Of a stretch of DNA of 64,000 bases, positions 33,201-46,900 are shown in pieces; positions within the stretch are counted from its first letter, which is position 1; the number at the start of each line of letters is the position of its first letter. Below the pieces are notes generated by a model. The model ran no database searches. It was not told the origin of the DNA and saw only the letters and a list, made by a program, of their open reading frames with translations. The position numbers and the translations under genes are program-made. The DNA is from Lingula anatina (lineage: Eukaryota > Brachiopoda > Lingulata > Lingulida > Lingulidae): positions 89,489 to 153,488 of the forward strand of contig NW_019775961.1 of the NCBI RefSeq assembly GCF_001039355.2. Reading direction: 5' to 3'.

Positions 33201-36200
33201 GTGAGTTATTGTAATTACCTAAGCAGATAAATCAAGGGTTTGGTTTTGATTCAGATTTGCTAAGTGATTAAACCTTTCCAGAGATTCTATAAAATGTCAT
33301 TTTAAGACTACAAATGCTTAAAAAGAACTGTTATTATCATTTAGAATTTTGGTTATTTGACACTTAATTGTCACAGAAATTGGTGAGTAACATATTAAAA
33401 CGGATTTATAGGCACAGCAGGGAAATTCTTGGCAAGAAATTATCCATTTAGATGGAATTTCCTCTCATTTTTGACACTTTTGTATTGATTCCCAACTTCA
33501 TCTTTCAATTCATGGATTCAAAATTGCCAACTTTTTCCAGGAGGTTGCTCCAGTCATGATCTTACATTTTTGATGTTTTTCTGCTACAAGAAAAAGATTG
33601 AATGTTTTAAAACACACCAAATTCATTCACATATATGGCAATGAAGAGGTATTTTTTCATCTAAAAAGAATTCCTCTTATGACTGAAAGCTGGAGAGTTT
33701 ATACATTGAATGCAGTTGGAAGTTTTAAATGCCATTCTGAACTAACATTTTTCACACAAGTAGTATCTTGCAGATGATATTCATTTGTTATAGATAATTA
33801 AATCATAAAATCTCCATTTAGCAGCCAATTTATTGCCATAAAGACAAATCAGAATGCATTCTGGACAAGAGAAGTTAACCAAGAATGCAGACATACAGCT
33901 TTTTTTTTCTTTTTGCTTTCACAGACAGGAAATGTTTTACCTTTTCAGAAAGTAAATAGAAAATATATTAACTATTTGTATTTATGTGAAGAAATACATC
34001 AATACAATCAAATTTTTCAGTATTTAATTTTAATTACATGAAGTTTCAGTAATCTAGCAAAGAAAAAGATGAAATTTGCCTATCAGAATATACACAGACC
34101 CCATGTGAATGAACATGGATTGAGATAATAAACATAACATCATCCACAACATCAAAAAATCATTTGGCTTTGCAATCTCTAAAGCCCTATGTATGGTAGA
34201 AGGGAATTCAGTTCCAGATTTGTTTTGCAAATATGTAATTTGATTATATCCCAAGCATTTGTGCTCATTTGAGACCATATCCAGTCATGCCATAATGCAC
34301 ATGTCCCTTTTAAATTGAACAAATTAAGGGATCAGTTAAATGTCAATTCAATTAACAATATCTTTCAGACGTGAAATTACTGTATGATTTTCAAGATAAG
34401 CTAGTCACTGTTTTCCCTTAAGCATTCATTAAGCATTTATTGGAATACTGTCTATATCTATTTTGGTTCTGAAGGTAATACTTATATAGATCTCCAAACA
34501 AACCCATTACATTGACATATGGATAAAACAGCAGACTATAGGTGAGCTTAATTCTTTGATTGATGCCCATAATATTAATGCAAATACTTGTCAAATTTGA
34601 AGGCAATTTTATAGAAGAGGTGTTTTGCTTCTTCAAGAAGTGATCAGTTTTATATGGTGTTTATAGCTGTATATAGCTTACAATGAAACAATGCAGTGCA
34701 CTCTGTGATAGAGTTTAAAACATTTTGAATGATTTCATTAGTTGGCCATTTCTTTCTTTTTTTTCTCATGAAAAAGAAATCAGTTATCCAAGATGCATAT
34801 CTGTCACCTTGGATATACTTTTTGTAGATGCCTTTCTCTTAAAAAAAACCTATCAGTCTCATAAGTAAAGGTGCTTATTACCTCGTTTATTAAAAATATA
34901 CTCCATCAACATCCAGGTAAAATAATGGTTCTTTCACGAAGCAGTGTTTTCTGTTTGTTCAGTATTTCATTTCCTGAGGTATCCATAACCATCTGTTGTA
35001 ACAGATACATGTAGCCTTTGTGAATTTCCAGGTAAAATCACCCTGGTTATCCCATGGAGCAGTCTGTTCTCTCTCCCAGTCATTGCCAAGGTAGAAGATG
35101 TTTTTGTTCTGGCTGGTCCTGTGTGTGACAGAGGGTACGATGAGGACAGGGAAAAAGCTCTTCAGAATGCCATTAAGAGGAAAAAGCTGGAGGAAATTGA
35201 AAGTGCTAGAAAGTCTGCATCTGCAAGTAAGAGTGAATACCCTCCTCCTCTCTTCCTGGAGATACACTGTGTTATCTAAGATAGTATTGTAAATGGCTTG
35301 TGGTAGTTCTGTTAAAAATTCTGTTGAATATTATGTTAAGGTTATAATGTACAGTGATTGATCCTGTTTTTTTTTTAACTTAGGTTTTAGGATGGAAGCT
35401 TAGTGTAATGTAATAGTTTCAATAAATTTGCAACCCAAATACAAATTTAAATTGAGTTCTTCAGTTACCTATTAAAAAAGATGATAATTTTTTGTTTTGC
35501 TTTTTTCCAGGTACATCAGCAAGTGATCAGACATTTTTTGAAAAATTGGCAGCAACAATCATCAATAACATTCAGGTATATGTGACAATACATGCACATT
35601 TCCTTTAGGGTATATCTGCTTGCATTAATGACTCTAGTAAAATTGCTCTCAGAAATACCTTGTACTCTGAGAATGGATAATATGGAGTTTATACTTATTA
35701 TGACAATTATATTGCCTTTGGTTAAAATTGTGTAAGAAGAACAAAATACTCAGTGTTAGCAATCAATAAGTTTTTAAAAATAGCTGGCACAGTGCCAACT
35801 TTAATTATACTAATCATATTGCATCCAAGTGTATTGCTATGAATCCAAATGTTATCCCACTCAATCAACATTGACTTTCTGTGGATTTTGATAAATTTAA
35901 GGTCCATGTTGAAAACATCCATGTAAGATATGAAGACACGGTCACCAACCCCGACCACCCATTTGCATTTGGCATAACTCTAAGATATGTGTCTGCCGAG
36001 TCCACAGACGACAGATGGAAGCCCACTCAGATTGACGCTCAAGCTTCACTCATGCACAAGGTGTGATAATTAAGACAAATTGGTATTGATCATTCTGAAA
36101 GATTTTTTCCTGTTGTGTGACCGTCTCCCTCCCCTCTGACAGTTTTTCTTAATGTCCATGATAACAGTTTTAATTGGGATTCACTTACAATGAAGAAAAT

Positions 36201-37915
36201 ATTTAAATCAACTATCAAATAATATGTTGTGATAACATATTTGTATTATTTTTACAGTGCTATTCTTAAATCTGACTTAATGGTTGAACTGATGTATTTG
36301 TATTGATCATGTTTCCTTTCAAACTTTATAACATTCTTATTTTCATTCAGCTGGCATGGATGAAAGAATCTAACTGATGGTTAAAAAGATGTAAAAATTT
36401 GTGTTGATCATGTTTCCTTTCATACTTGTATAACATTTTTATTTTCATTCAGCTGGCATGGATGAAAGACCTCTCTATATACTGGAACCCATATCTACCA
36501 GAGAGTAAACTGGTCAAGTCAAAGATATCAAGTGGTGTATGGAGGGTAAGCTAGTTAGGGGGTCAGTTTGGGTGATTTTCTGATATCAGTATCTCATTTG
36601 ATATTAGTATCTCTTTTGATTTTGTGATGGTATTACTGTAATTTCTTAATTTGTTTACATTGATATTTTAATTTTTCATCATTTATTATTTTAATCACTT
36701 TCTGACATGGGGCCAATTAACTTTTTAGTGTTTTTGGATAGACATTTTAAACTATCACTATAAAAACATGATTTTGGAAAAACACAGTAACAAATTTAAT
36801 GAGTAATTGCCATGCATTAAGTTTAAAAAAAGCAAGAGTTAAGTATTTGGTTGTTAGTTACATGAAGATCTTGTTTAAAATTAGCTCACCTTTCCTGCAC
36901 AATAAAATTATTTTTCTCCTAGATTTGGTTTGTAAGTACTGCAGCAGTGATAGGTAGCAAACCATTCCCATGTTTGGACACTTATAATAAGCAGTTTCCT
37001 ATTTTTAGCTCTTAATTTTTAATACACATTTTTTAATGTAATGCACCAAATAAGAATAAGTTAATGTTATTAGACTCATTATAGTTCTCTAGAAATATTG
37101 ATGTTTGTTTATTTTTTCAGAATCTCATGAAAAATGCAATTAGCACTCACAGGATTTATGGAGAGGAATTTGATGACAGTGAGTTTGAGTACAGTGAGTT
37201 GGACCTTTTTTGGTGATCTTTCTTTTTCTGATTTGATATTCTGTAATTTTACCCTCAGCTGTATTCTATTCTTTTCAAATTTTCTTTTTAAACATTGTTG
37301 AGAAAATTCAATTCTTTTGCCATGTCATGGGAAATGGTTTGTGTTTAACTTGAAATAAGAATACTTCTTTAATTTTATACCTATATGTTTCTATACATTA
37401 TTTGTCACTTTTTGTGAAGTTTGTGTACTTATTACATAAAAGATTAATGCCAATTTTGAACTTACCCCAAACCTGTCCTCTTTCTTTTTTTCATCTCCTT
37501 TTTCAGAGTTTTATGGAACCATAGTAACTAACACCATCTATTTTTGTTTCCTCAGCTGATATCCCCTAATCACTACTTTTCTTTTGTTATTTTTTAATAA
37601 CATATTTAAACATGAATTTAATCTGTGGTTGAAAAAATGTATTAGTTATTTAAAATGACACAATGACACTAAATTTTTGTGATTGACCCACCAGTAATGT
37701 ACATTTAAAAATTCATTTCATAACTTATTACCCATGTTTTATATGGATGGCATAAAAAAAGTCATGTCAAAAGGTATACTTTTTATTCCCTAGTCATGCA
37801 GCCTATGTCAGCAGAACTGAGGGCTGTGATCAACAAGGCAGATACCATAGCTATGCCAAGACTGCTGGTTGACTTGCTGCTGGGCAAAATTGATGTTGAC
37901 ATAACAAGACAGCAG
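30283..37915 (+). CDS. VPS13: VPS13 exons 1-9: N-terminal chorein region
   Basis: Residues 1 to about 292. Exons: 30283-30379, 30766-30809, 33158-33200, 35032-35226, 35511-35575, 35902-36060, 36453-36545, 37121-37178 and 37794-37915. The start MFEGVLASVINSFLGKYI has the chorein pattern that opens the lipid groove and faces the donor membrane. Then come NLQLKPEAL, VKAGFVGKITLVIPW, a charged helix (AIKRKKLEEIESARKS), IHVRYEDTVTNPDHPFAFG and LSIYWNP. The start codon is the first in the exon and aligns with the family N-terminus. Exon 8 has a second in-frame GTGAGT donor at 37194 that would add five residues (SEFEY). Introns 2 and 3 are the longest here, about 2.3 and 1.8 kb. Confidence 0.92.
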
Positions 37916-40900
37916 GTAGAGTATATATATATCACCATCTTGACTCAAATGTGCTGTTTAGGGTGCATTCCCAATGACGGTATCATTCTACATAGATTGA
38001 TCCAACTCCACGGAGACTTTTGCTTGGCTTCTGGAAGCTTTTTCATTTCATTTTGAAAGCAACTGAACACATAGGAAAGTTAATCAGCCCCCAGCTGCTG
38101 GAGGCAGCATGTTAGTCAGTTAATCTGATTGCATTCAGCAAGAGCCCCTGAGGAGTTGGAATGATCTACATTATGCCATAGTTTCATTGGGAAAGCATTC
38201 TTTAATTACTGTTGCAGGGTTTGAAGCTGCATAATTTATGAAGTGACTTTTAGTTAAAAGTAAGAATGTAGGACATTGTTTTGATGTGCCACATAATTAC
38301 TGGATTAAGTTTGAAAATGCATTCATGACACATGAAAACTCATTCCACCAGAAAAGGAAAACCTATCACATTAATAGCTGAATAGTAGAAGGTGCTGAAT
38401 TTGCTTCTTGCATAATAATAGATATTCAATCATATGCTTAAAATGCCCCAGGTATGCTTATGTATATGTACATGTATATGTGCTGGCCACACTGTAGATT
38501 GGCTCATGGACTCACCACTCTTACTCTCCAGTTTCTAAATGTCCTGAGCCTGGCAGACTCGTTCAAACTGATGGCTCTCAACCAGAGATACAGAAAGTAC
38601 AGACCCTCTGCCTCTCTGAAAGGGAATATTAGGAAATGGTGGAAGTATGCTTACACTTCTGTGGTGGAAGAGTATATAAGACCATTCTCATGGGAGAGAA
38701 TAAAAAGACACAGGTATAGGGTAGAGATGGAATTTTCATTTAAATTCTGAAGTAGATGTTCCAAATTTAAATGAAGATACTACCACATTAAGACCTTATT
38801 TGTCCTATCTTTTTCATTCAAACTTATCGAAGTTTGATTACTATCAATCATGCTTAATGAAAATTGATCTTCTTTTAGGTTGCCATTTTGTGTTTTATTT
38901 ATCTAATGCTATAGTTTTCTAAATGCTTGTTTTATTAAGCATGAATAAAAGCTGAGACAATATATCCATTATTCTGGTAAAAGTGTCAATTTATTATTTG
39001 AGTAATGTGTTATAAAAGGATTAAGTGGCAGGTATTTGGGAGATGTGCTTTGAGAAATAATTATTGACCAAGATAAATTGATTGTCTCTGAGAGTTACAC
39101 TAAATTCAGCCAGATGAGTAAAATGGGTATTGTTGATATCTTTCCCCAGGGAGCAGTACAGAGACTACAAAGCTCTGTTCAAGAAGAAGCTGGAAAATCC
39201 AGAGTCTGAGGAAATATTGCCAAGGCTAGAAAGAATGGAAGCAGATATGAGTGTTGCTAATATCCTTCTGGCCAGGGAGAATGCCAAGTTAGAGGTAGGG
39301 AAAAAGCATTTCTACATTACACATAAACATGAAGTTCATTTTTTGATATGCAGAGGGTGGTGCTGTGTACCCCTTGCCTTTATTATAAAAGGATATTTTA
39401 AACAGTGAAATTTGTTTGAAAAACTATTTGATACAAATGAAAGTGAACACAATTGTACATGATGTGTGCAACCAATTTTTATGATTTACCAGAGTCAGTA
39501 CAGGTGATGTGTGTAGTTCATTGTTCTTTACATTATCTCCTCTTTACTTTCTGCTCAACAGTTTATTCAGGAAGCCCCCGATAGAGCAAGAAAGAGAGAG
39601 AAGAAAAAGGGATACTTTGGATCCTTCTGGGATTGGTGGAGTTCTAGTGGAGATAGTGAAGATGAATTAGAGATCATTACTGATGAAAAAGGTACAGATT
39701 ATTATTATACTTGAATAATCTTAATTTTGTTCCCATATAACTACAAGAAGCAACATGTATCAACATGTTAAATATTTACTTGTATCTGTTTCTTGACTTA
39801 TGGCATGTTGCTGAGTTGGTATTCTGTTATTTATTTGAATCAAGTGACTTGATACTTAATTGTTGTATACCCGTTCTTTTGCATATTGTGTTATTATAGA
39901 CGTGTGGTCAAAACTGAGTCCTGAAGAAAAGGAAGAACTGTACAAAGGAATAGGATATAACCCTGCACAGCCAGCTGCAGTCCCAATACCTCCTCAGGTA
40001 CATATGTTTTGCATATTTTAAATCTGAGTCCTGTTATGCAGTGTCATAACTATTTTATAAACCATACTTCCATGATTAGAATCCTGTCAGAAGAAGTTAA
40101 TGCTGTATACATTTGTCTTGTAAACAATTAATGATGAGTTAAAAAAAACATTCAGGTTTTTGGAGTGTTTTTTGTTAAAAAGTCAAATATAAAGTCCTCT
40201 AGAAATACCAGTCAATTTTAACAGTTTTGTATTTCTTTTGTGGTATTTTGATACATATTTTCAGTATGTAGCCCATAAGGTGAACTTGCACTTGAAGAGC
40301 TCCACATTGTCCTTGGCAAACTATGGCAAAGATGTTCTCAAAGTTGCTGTTGGTAGTTTGATGGGAAGTTTTGAGAACAGACCAGAATACGAAGCTTTTA
40401 GGTACATTTTTGCCATTTTGGATACTTCATATTAAATTGAAGTTGAAATGAATCATTTTTATGTTTAATGTTGTCCAGCTTAAAGGTAGTTATGCATTTT
40501 GTTTGTTTTTGGATAGAGTTTTTGCTTCAAGTTTTTCTCTTATTTAAACACTTACGGTACTGACATGGTGGAATTTCTGTCTGCTTGTATTGTATTTCTT
40601 TTATGCTTGACTACTGTAGTTGAATGCTTCCTCTCAGTTTTTTTTAACAGCCATTCTTTTTAACTTTTTTGTATTTCTTTCCTTTTAATCTTCTTTTAAT
40701 CTGATGCTTTCAGGTTCTCGCTAGAAATTTGTGATGCATGCGACAGGTTTAGATATCAATTAGTTATCTTTATGAAGGGGCTTAAACGCATTTGCCTTAC
40801 ATAATCTTGTGAAAAACAGCACCAGCAATGTTAAATGAATGGACAATTACACAGCATGAGAAATTATCCACATGTCAGAATTATCATCTTAGCAATGTTT

Positions 40901-43900
40901 ATTTCAATATGGTAAAGTGGATTAATCTTTTTTACTCACACTTTACAAAACACTTGAAAGCACTTATCCAAAATGAATAATTATATTATTCATAGATCAA
41001 TGACATTATTATAATTCATAGAGCTCAATCGGATTCAATACATGTAGATAATTTCATAAATTGATGCTTGAGTTTAGAAACTCTTAAGATTAAAAACAAT
41101 CACCACAAATCCTGTTAATTTAAATAAATTTGCAGAACTTGGAAAACATTGTTGGGTAAAAATCATGATTGCTAAGTTATACTAGTATAGTAGGCTAAGG
41201 ACCTTGATTTTAAAAAAATTAAATACAAGTCTTAGAGAGATTGGATTATTTTATTTCCTGAATGAAATTCACAATACAATGATACATTTCTTACTTCTTT
41301 GTCAAATAATTTTCAAATTGCTTGGATAATTTTATCTGAAGGTTCTTCTTAAATGCTTCTTTAGGTTTATTGCTCATATAGGATTTAGGCTTCGTTCACA
41401 TGCAATGTCTATTTTCTATTTTCTATTTTCGGTATGTCTTATGATCACGGTCTGTGCACTGAACATCCCGCCGCGTAATTACTGGCAGCGCGAGCCAGTT
41501 ACTTATAGTAACTTATAGTAACTGGCTCGCGCTGCCAGTAATTACGCTGCGGGATATTCAGTGCACAGACCGTGATCATAAGACATACCGAAAATAGAAA
41601 ATAGAAAATAGACATTGCATGTGAACGAAGCCTTAGGCTGTCCTGTTAATGCTTTTGTTTATTGAAAATACATTTAAATTCTGTCATGTAGATCTCATGT
41701 AATTTGTGTATTCTTTGTGTTGTAAATAGGTCAGAATTTAAGCTTTATTTCTGAAAGGTATAGATCTTCTTAATTCTGTCTATTTAATATTGTTATCAAT
41801 ATTTAGGGTGTCAATGAAGACCAAAACATTCAAAATAGAAGGGGCCTCTGTGGAGCATGAGCTGGTCCCTCTGGTGACTTCAGATGTAGGAGTTTTTGGT
41901 GAGTTTTGGTGTACACAAGTACCCTTTTATTGTTAAAAGAAACAACCTTCATATCTAAAATGTATTGCAGAATTGCAGTTTCTTTCCTGAAAGTACTGAC
42001 AGATTTGAGACGCACACATTTGAAAGCGCTCACATATACCTGAATTGTTTACAAATTTGCAAAGTTCAACAGCAGATTATTCTACAATTTAGTCAGTTTG
42101 CTGCATACATCTCGATAAGTTTTATCTTATTATTGGCACAACCATTGATGATATATATGATGTGTCCATTCCAGATGAAGCTCCATCCCAGAGGTTCCAA
42201 GTGTTCAGTTTGGACTTTGACTCCAACCCATATCATGTGAGGGCAGACTACGCTCTGGCAGTCAATGTCCAGCCTGTGGAAGTTGTCTATGATGAGGTAC
42301 TACAGATAGAACAGTAGTCAGAGCTGAAATGACACCAGTCTTAGTTCTGTTTAGATACTGGTGCCATGCAGGTTTTAATTGCTGTTAAGAATATTGGTAA
42401 ACATGTAGCAATACTAAAAACTAAAATTGGGCTGGTTAGGGTATCTTGTTATTTTTACACTTTTAGTGTATTGAATGATCAATACAAAATAATACAAAAG
42501 ATAATTTTTGAATTGTGCTATGTTGCTCATAATTCAAGCCAATTTTGTTAAAAATTACATTCATTTTTTTAAAACTTTGTCTTCCAAATGATGTCCATTG
42601 TGAAAAGCATACTGTTAAAATGAGATTCTTGTTTGTCTCTCACAGCATGCCATATCAGAGGTTATCAGCTTCTTTGAGGCTCCAGTGGTCACCATGAACA
42701 GGATGAGAGAGGCAGCTGGGGAGTACTTTGAACAGCTAGCAGTTTACAGCAGAGCAGGGCTACAATATGCCATTGAGAGACACAAGGTAAGGCATCCTAT
42801 GGAGATGTTATCAGAACCTCTTCCAGTTTTCAGGTGAAAAATGTTGAAGCTTCAGGTATTGAAGCGTTTTACCTTGAATACGAATACAAGTTTCATGAGG
42901 TTCATAACAAAAACAAGATGGTCAATGTATGTTGTTGTTTATAGAGCTTGTAATGCAGCATTCACTGTATGAAATCCTCCAATTGCCTTTACATTTTAGT
43001 ACATCTAATTCATATGCATTCTGATATTTCAGACAGTGCATGTATCTGCAGATATGAGGTCTCCATATGTGGTTATACCAGAGCATGGCACATTGCATAG
43101 GTAACTATGTCCTGTTAGCACTCCAAATGTGTCTCAGCAAAGTATGTCATACTGCACTTACCAGTTTCTGAATTGCACATACTTCAGCATTCATGCACAA
43201 ATCCGAGCAAATGGGTTGAGTTTGTGTCTGAGAATACTATTTTTTAAATTCAATTTAAATGATAAAGATTTGCTCTTTCTGTCCTTTTTTAATTCAAACT
43301 TTGACTCATGTTATGATCTTGATTGTCAAAATATATTCTTTCAGGCCAGGTAATGTTCTGGTGGTAGATCTTGGTACCCTGAAGATAGAGAGTGAACTGC
43401 AGCCGGAAGAAGTGAACCTGCAGGTATCTGCATTGAGAAATTGTTCAGAGCAAATTTAAGTTTTTTTAGTTTTGAATTTGATACTATACTTTTAAATTTT
43501 TGGATAATAATATGTTTTAAGAATAAGTAATCTCCTGTCAGATTGGTGTTGATGTTGAACTTTATAATGCATTAATTGAATAATAAGCATAAATACATAT
43601 TTTTATCATATCTTTATTTCAGAATGTCAGTAGGACAGAGCTGGAAACCAGATTGTATGACAAGTTCAATATCAATATTGACAAAGTGAAAATCTTGCTG
43701 GCAGATTCAGGTAGGAAATTGGGAAATTCTGTTTTTCTTTCCTTTCCTATATCAAGACTAAATGTTATCTATGCTAAGCAATTTATGATATTTTTCTCTG
43801 ATTTATGTATGTATGTATCAATAGGTTGAATTTTAAATGAGATAAAGGATTTTACTGTTTTGATTAAGTTTGAGATTTTATCTTAGAGTGATATTGTTTT

Positions 43901-46900
43901 TGTAGGAGATGACTGGCACACAGCTCAGTCCAAGGAAGATTCTGATTTCCATATTTTACCAAGTATTGGACTTAATATGTCATTCTTCAACACAGTGCAG
44001 CCAGATTATCAGGAGTTACCAAGGTAACAAGGACAATAGAGATCCTTAACCTGCAATGCTTTTGTATGTGAATGCATTTGATTAGAAAATCAAGATATAA
44101 TTGAATGGAATATTGATATGTCTTGAAATGATAAACATCCTCTGAATAAGATGATAGCTCAAAATTAACTTTTTCTTTCACTTTCCTTGCAGGGTTTTTA
44201 AGGATTATAGATATTTATAAAATGGAAATGTGTATTTTTTTCCTTCCCACAGGCAAAAAGTGATAGCAAACCTCCCAGGCGTTACGCTGAATTTGTCTGA
44301 TAAGAAGATCTCCACACTGTATACATTCATCAAGAATCTTCCACTGCCCAATACTTCTGTGAGCCCAATGTTACTGGATGCAGTGGACGGGCTGGAGATA
44401 GAGACCTGGGATATGGTGAGATGATTGCAACATTTGGATTTTCTTTGTCAACTCTCTATATTTTGGGTTGTTGTACTTGATTTAGGCTGTTTTTAATGGC
44501 AATTTGATTTTTGGAATTGAGGTGACTAAATGGCCTGAAAGCTGCAAAAAGAGTTTGTTACACAGAGACCTAGAATAAGGAGAAGGGCAGCTGGCTTTTG
44601 TCAAATATGTATTGTCATAATAAATCATTAATGTGAATTTTAAGTGGGCTCAAGTGTGTTGAACAAACCAAGACATCACTGAAGTAGAAAGTATTGTAAA
44701 TAATGTAACTTTCATACATATTTGTATCACTTTCCATTCAGGACTTCACAGATGCCATCCTGGAGCCCAGTATCCCTGAACTGATCAGGATGAGTAGCTC
44801 AGTCTCTAAGAACTCTGTGGTCAAACCAAAGAAGAAGAAACCTGGGGCTGCAGGTGCCACACCAGTTATATCTGTAACCAGGAGATCAACCAGTGGTAAG
44901 TATGGAACTAAGCAGGGAAACATAAGTCATTTCTTTCATTCTTAAGACATTTTCCTTGTTATGTACTGATATTACACTTACATAAATTTATCTATGTAAA
45001 CATGTAATGTTAAGTGACTGGTTGCTTAATCATTTGCATATAATTCTGTACTTATTAGCTTCAAATTCGTTACGGGATTATGCCATGGTAAATACAGCTT
45101 TCAGTTTTATATAACATAGCTTCAAATCTATTGAAAAGACTGTGCTTTATTTTTCAGATAAGTTCTATGATGCTGAAGATTATTCAGATGATGAAGAGAT
45201 GGATGAATGGTCAAAGTAGGATCTGTATTAGTCATATATACAATTAAGCATTATCACAAATATATTTTATGTCGAGATGATATCCATGAGCCTTTCTCAA
45301 CTAGTGGTAGGACAAAAATGTTAGTGAAAAGAATGGTTTTTCTCATATTTTCAGTGTAAGATGTCTTTGCATTACGTAGCAGAGCTGGTTTTGAAAGCAA
45401 CTTTTTGATAAAACTAGTTGTATTATTTTGCTGATGCTTAGAACACACCTGTGGGTCTACCTCAGCTTTTTAAAACAAAACTGCCTCACCCTTCAGAGCC
45501 ATAGATGTCCCAGCAGTGGATGACCACAGTTCCCCAACCAACATCATCACTGTCCTGATCAGGTTTGAGATGCGCGAGGTAGTGATCAACATATCCAAGT
45601 TTGTGGATGACATAGAGACCCCATACCTCATGCTGAGGGTTACAGGACTGCAGGCGGATGCTGCAGTCACAGTGTATGGGCTGGCTATCAATGCTAAACT
45701 CAGGGGACTGCAGCTGGTGGACAAGTTACATACAGGTGAGAAATATTAAGCTGTTGTCTGAGATGTTTAAGATGCTAGTGATTTGGATAAAAATCAGACA
45801 GGTAAAATATCAGATGAATTTTTTTTCTAAGAGTTAGATTTTCAAATTGAATAACTGTTTTATCTGTGTTATACTAAAGTGCTATGCCCACTTGCCTGTT
45901 TTGGCTATTAATGTGTTATATATTGTATTGGTTCAGGTGCTTCTGGAGAGTACATGGAGATCATCAAGTCAGAACTCAATGAAGATCTCATGTCAGTGGT
46001 GTACAGACAGGTAAGCTGTGATAGAGGCACCTTTTTTGAAAGCCTCTTAATCTACAAAACATTTTTCAAAAATTAGATTGCAGTTTTATTGAATGTTGGT
46101 AATTATTTGAAAGATGTGCTTTTACATACTTGATATGTGATCTTACATACTTGTAAATTTTTTTCAATTTATAAAACAAATATTTCACACAGGTTTGTTG
46201 CCCTTTTATGTTATAGGAAAATCTTTTAAACTATCCACTGATCTTTAGGTGTCTCCAGAATGCCCAGAGTTTGATGCCATCTATAGAAGTATACACAGAG
46301 GAGTTGTGGTGCACATGACAGTGCTGAATATAGTGTTTGAGCGTGAGGCCTGCTACTACCTGTATAACTTCACTCAAGCCTTGCTGACCAGTCTGGCCAG
46401 TGTGGACATGAAGTCCAGTACCTACTCTGCCCTGTCATCTCCTTCAGCTCCAACAGTGACTGATGCCTTTAAGGTAGCAGAGTCAAAAGAGACTAAAAAA
46501 GAAGGTAATGTGTACTATTGGTACAGTTCAAATATTCACATTTTATCTAATCTCTTCTCCCCCTGCCTTATATCAACTAATTTCTTATGATATATTTGAA
46601 ATATTACTGGAAAATGAAGTAATACAGATCTGGTTAAATTTAGGAAAACTATGAAAGGCTGTTTTAGTTTGTCACCCAGTGTGTTACAATATATTGACAA
46701 TTGCCTTTGGAAATTCATCTTTTGTTTTTTTGCCGTATATTTATCAGAACCTGCCCTGCCAGCAGGCAGTACCAGTTTGTTCATAGCAGGACTATTTGAT
46801 GATCTGACCATCAACATGTGCAGCAATGATGGAGAACTGGCTGATTTACACATCAAAGGTAAGCATAGGGTAATATAGCAGTTATTTTTATTATATTAGC

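Noticed and set aside
36351-36377. First copy of the CTGGCATGGATG exon start as VPS13 exon 7
   Set aside because: It reaches a stop within a few codons; the second copy at 36453 continues in phase with the family sequence.
41830-42033. Minus-strand frame over VPS13 exon 15
   Set aside because: It is a shadow of the coding exon on the plus strand.
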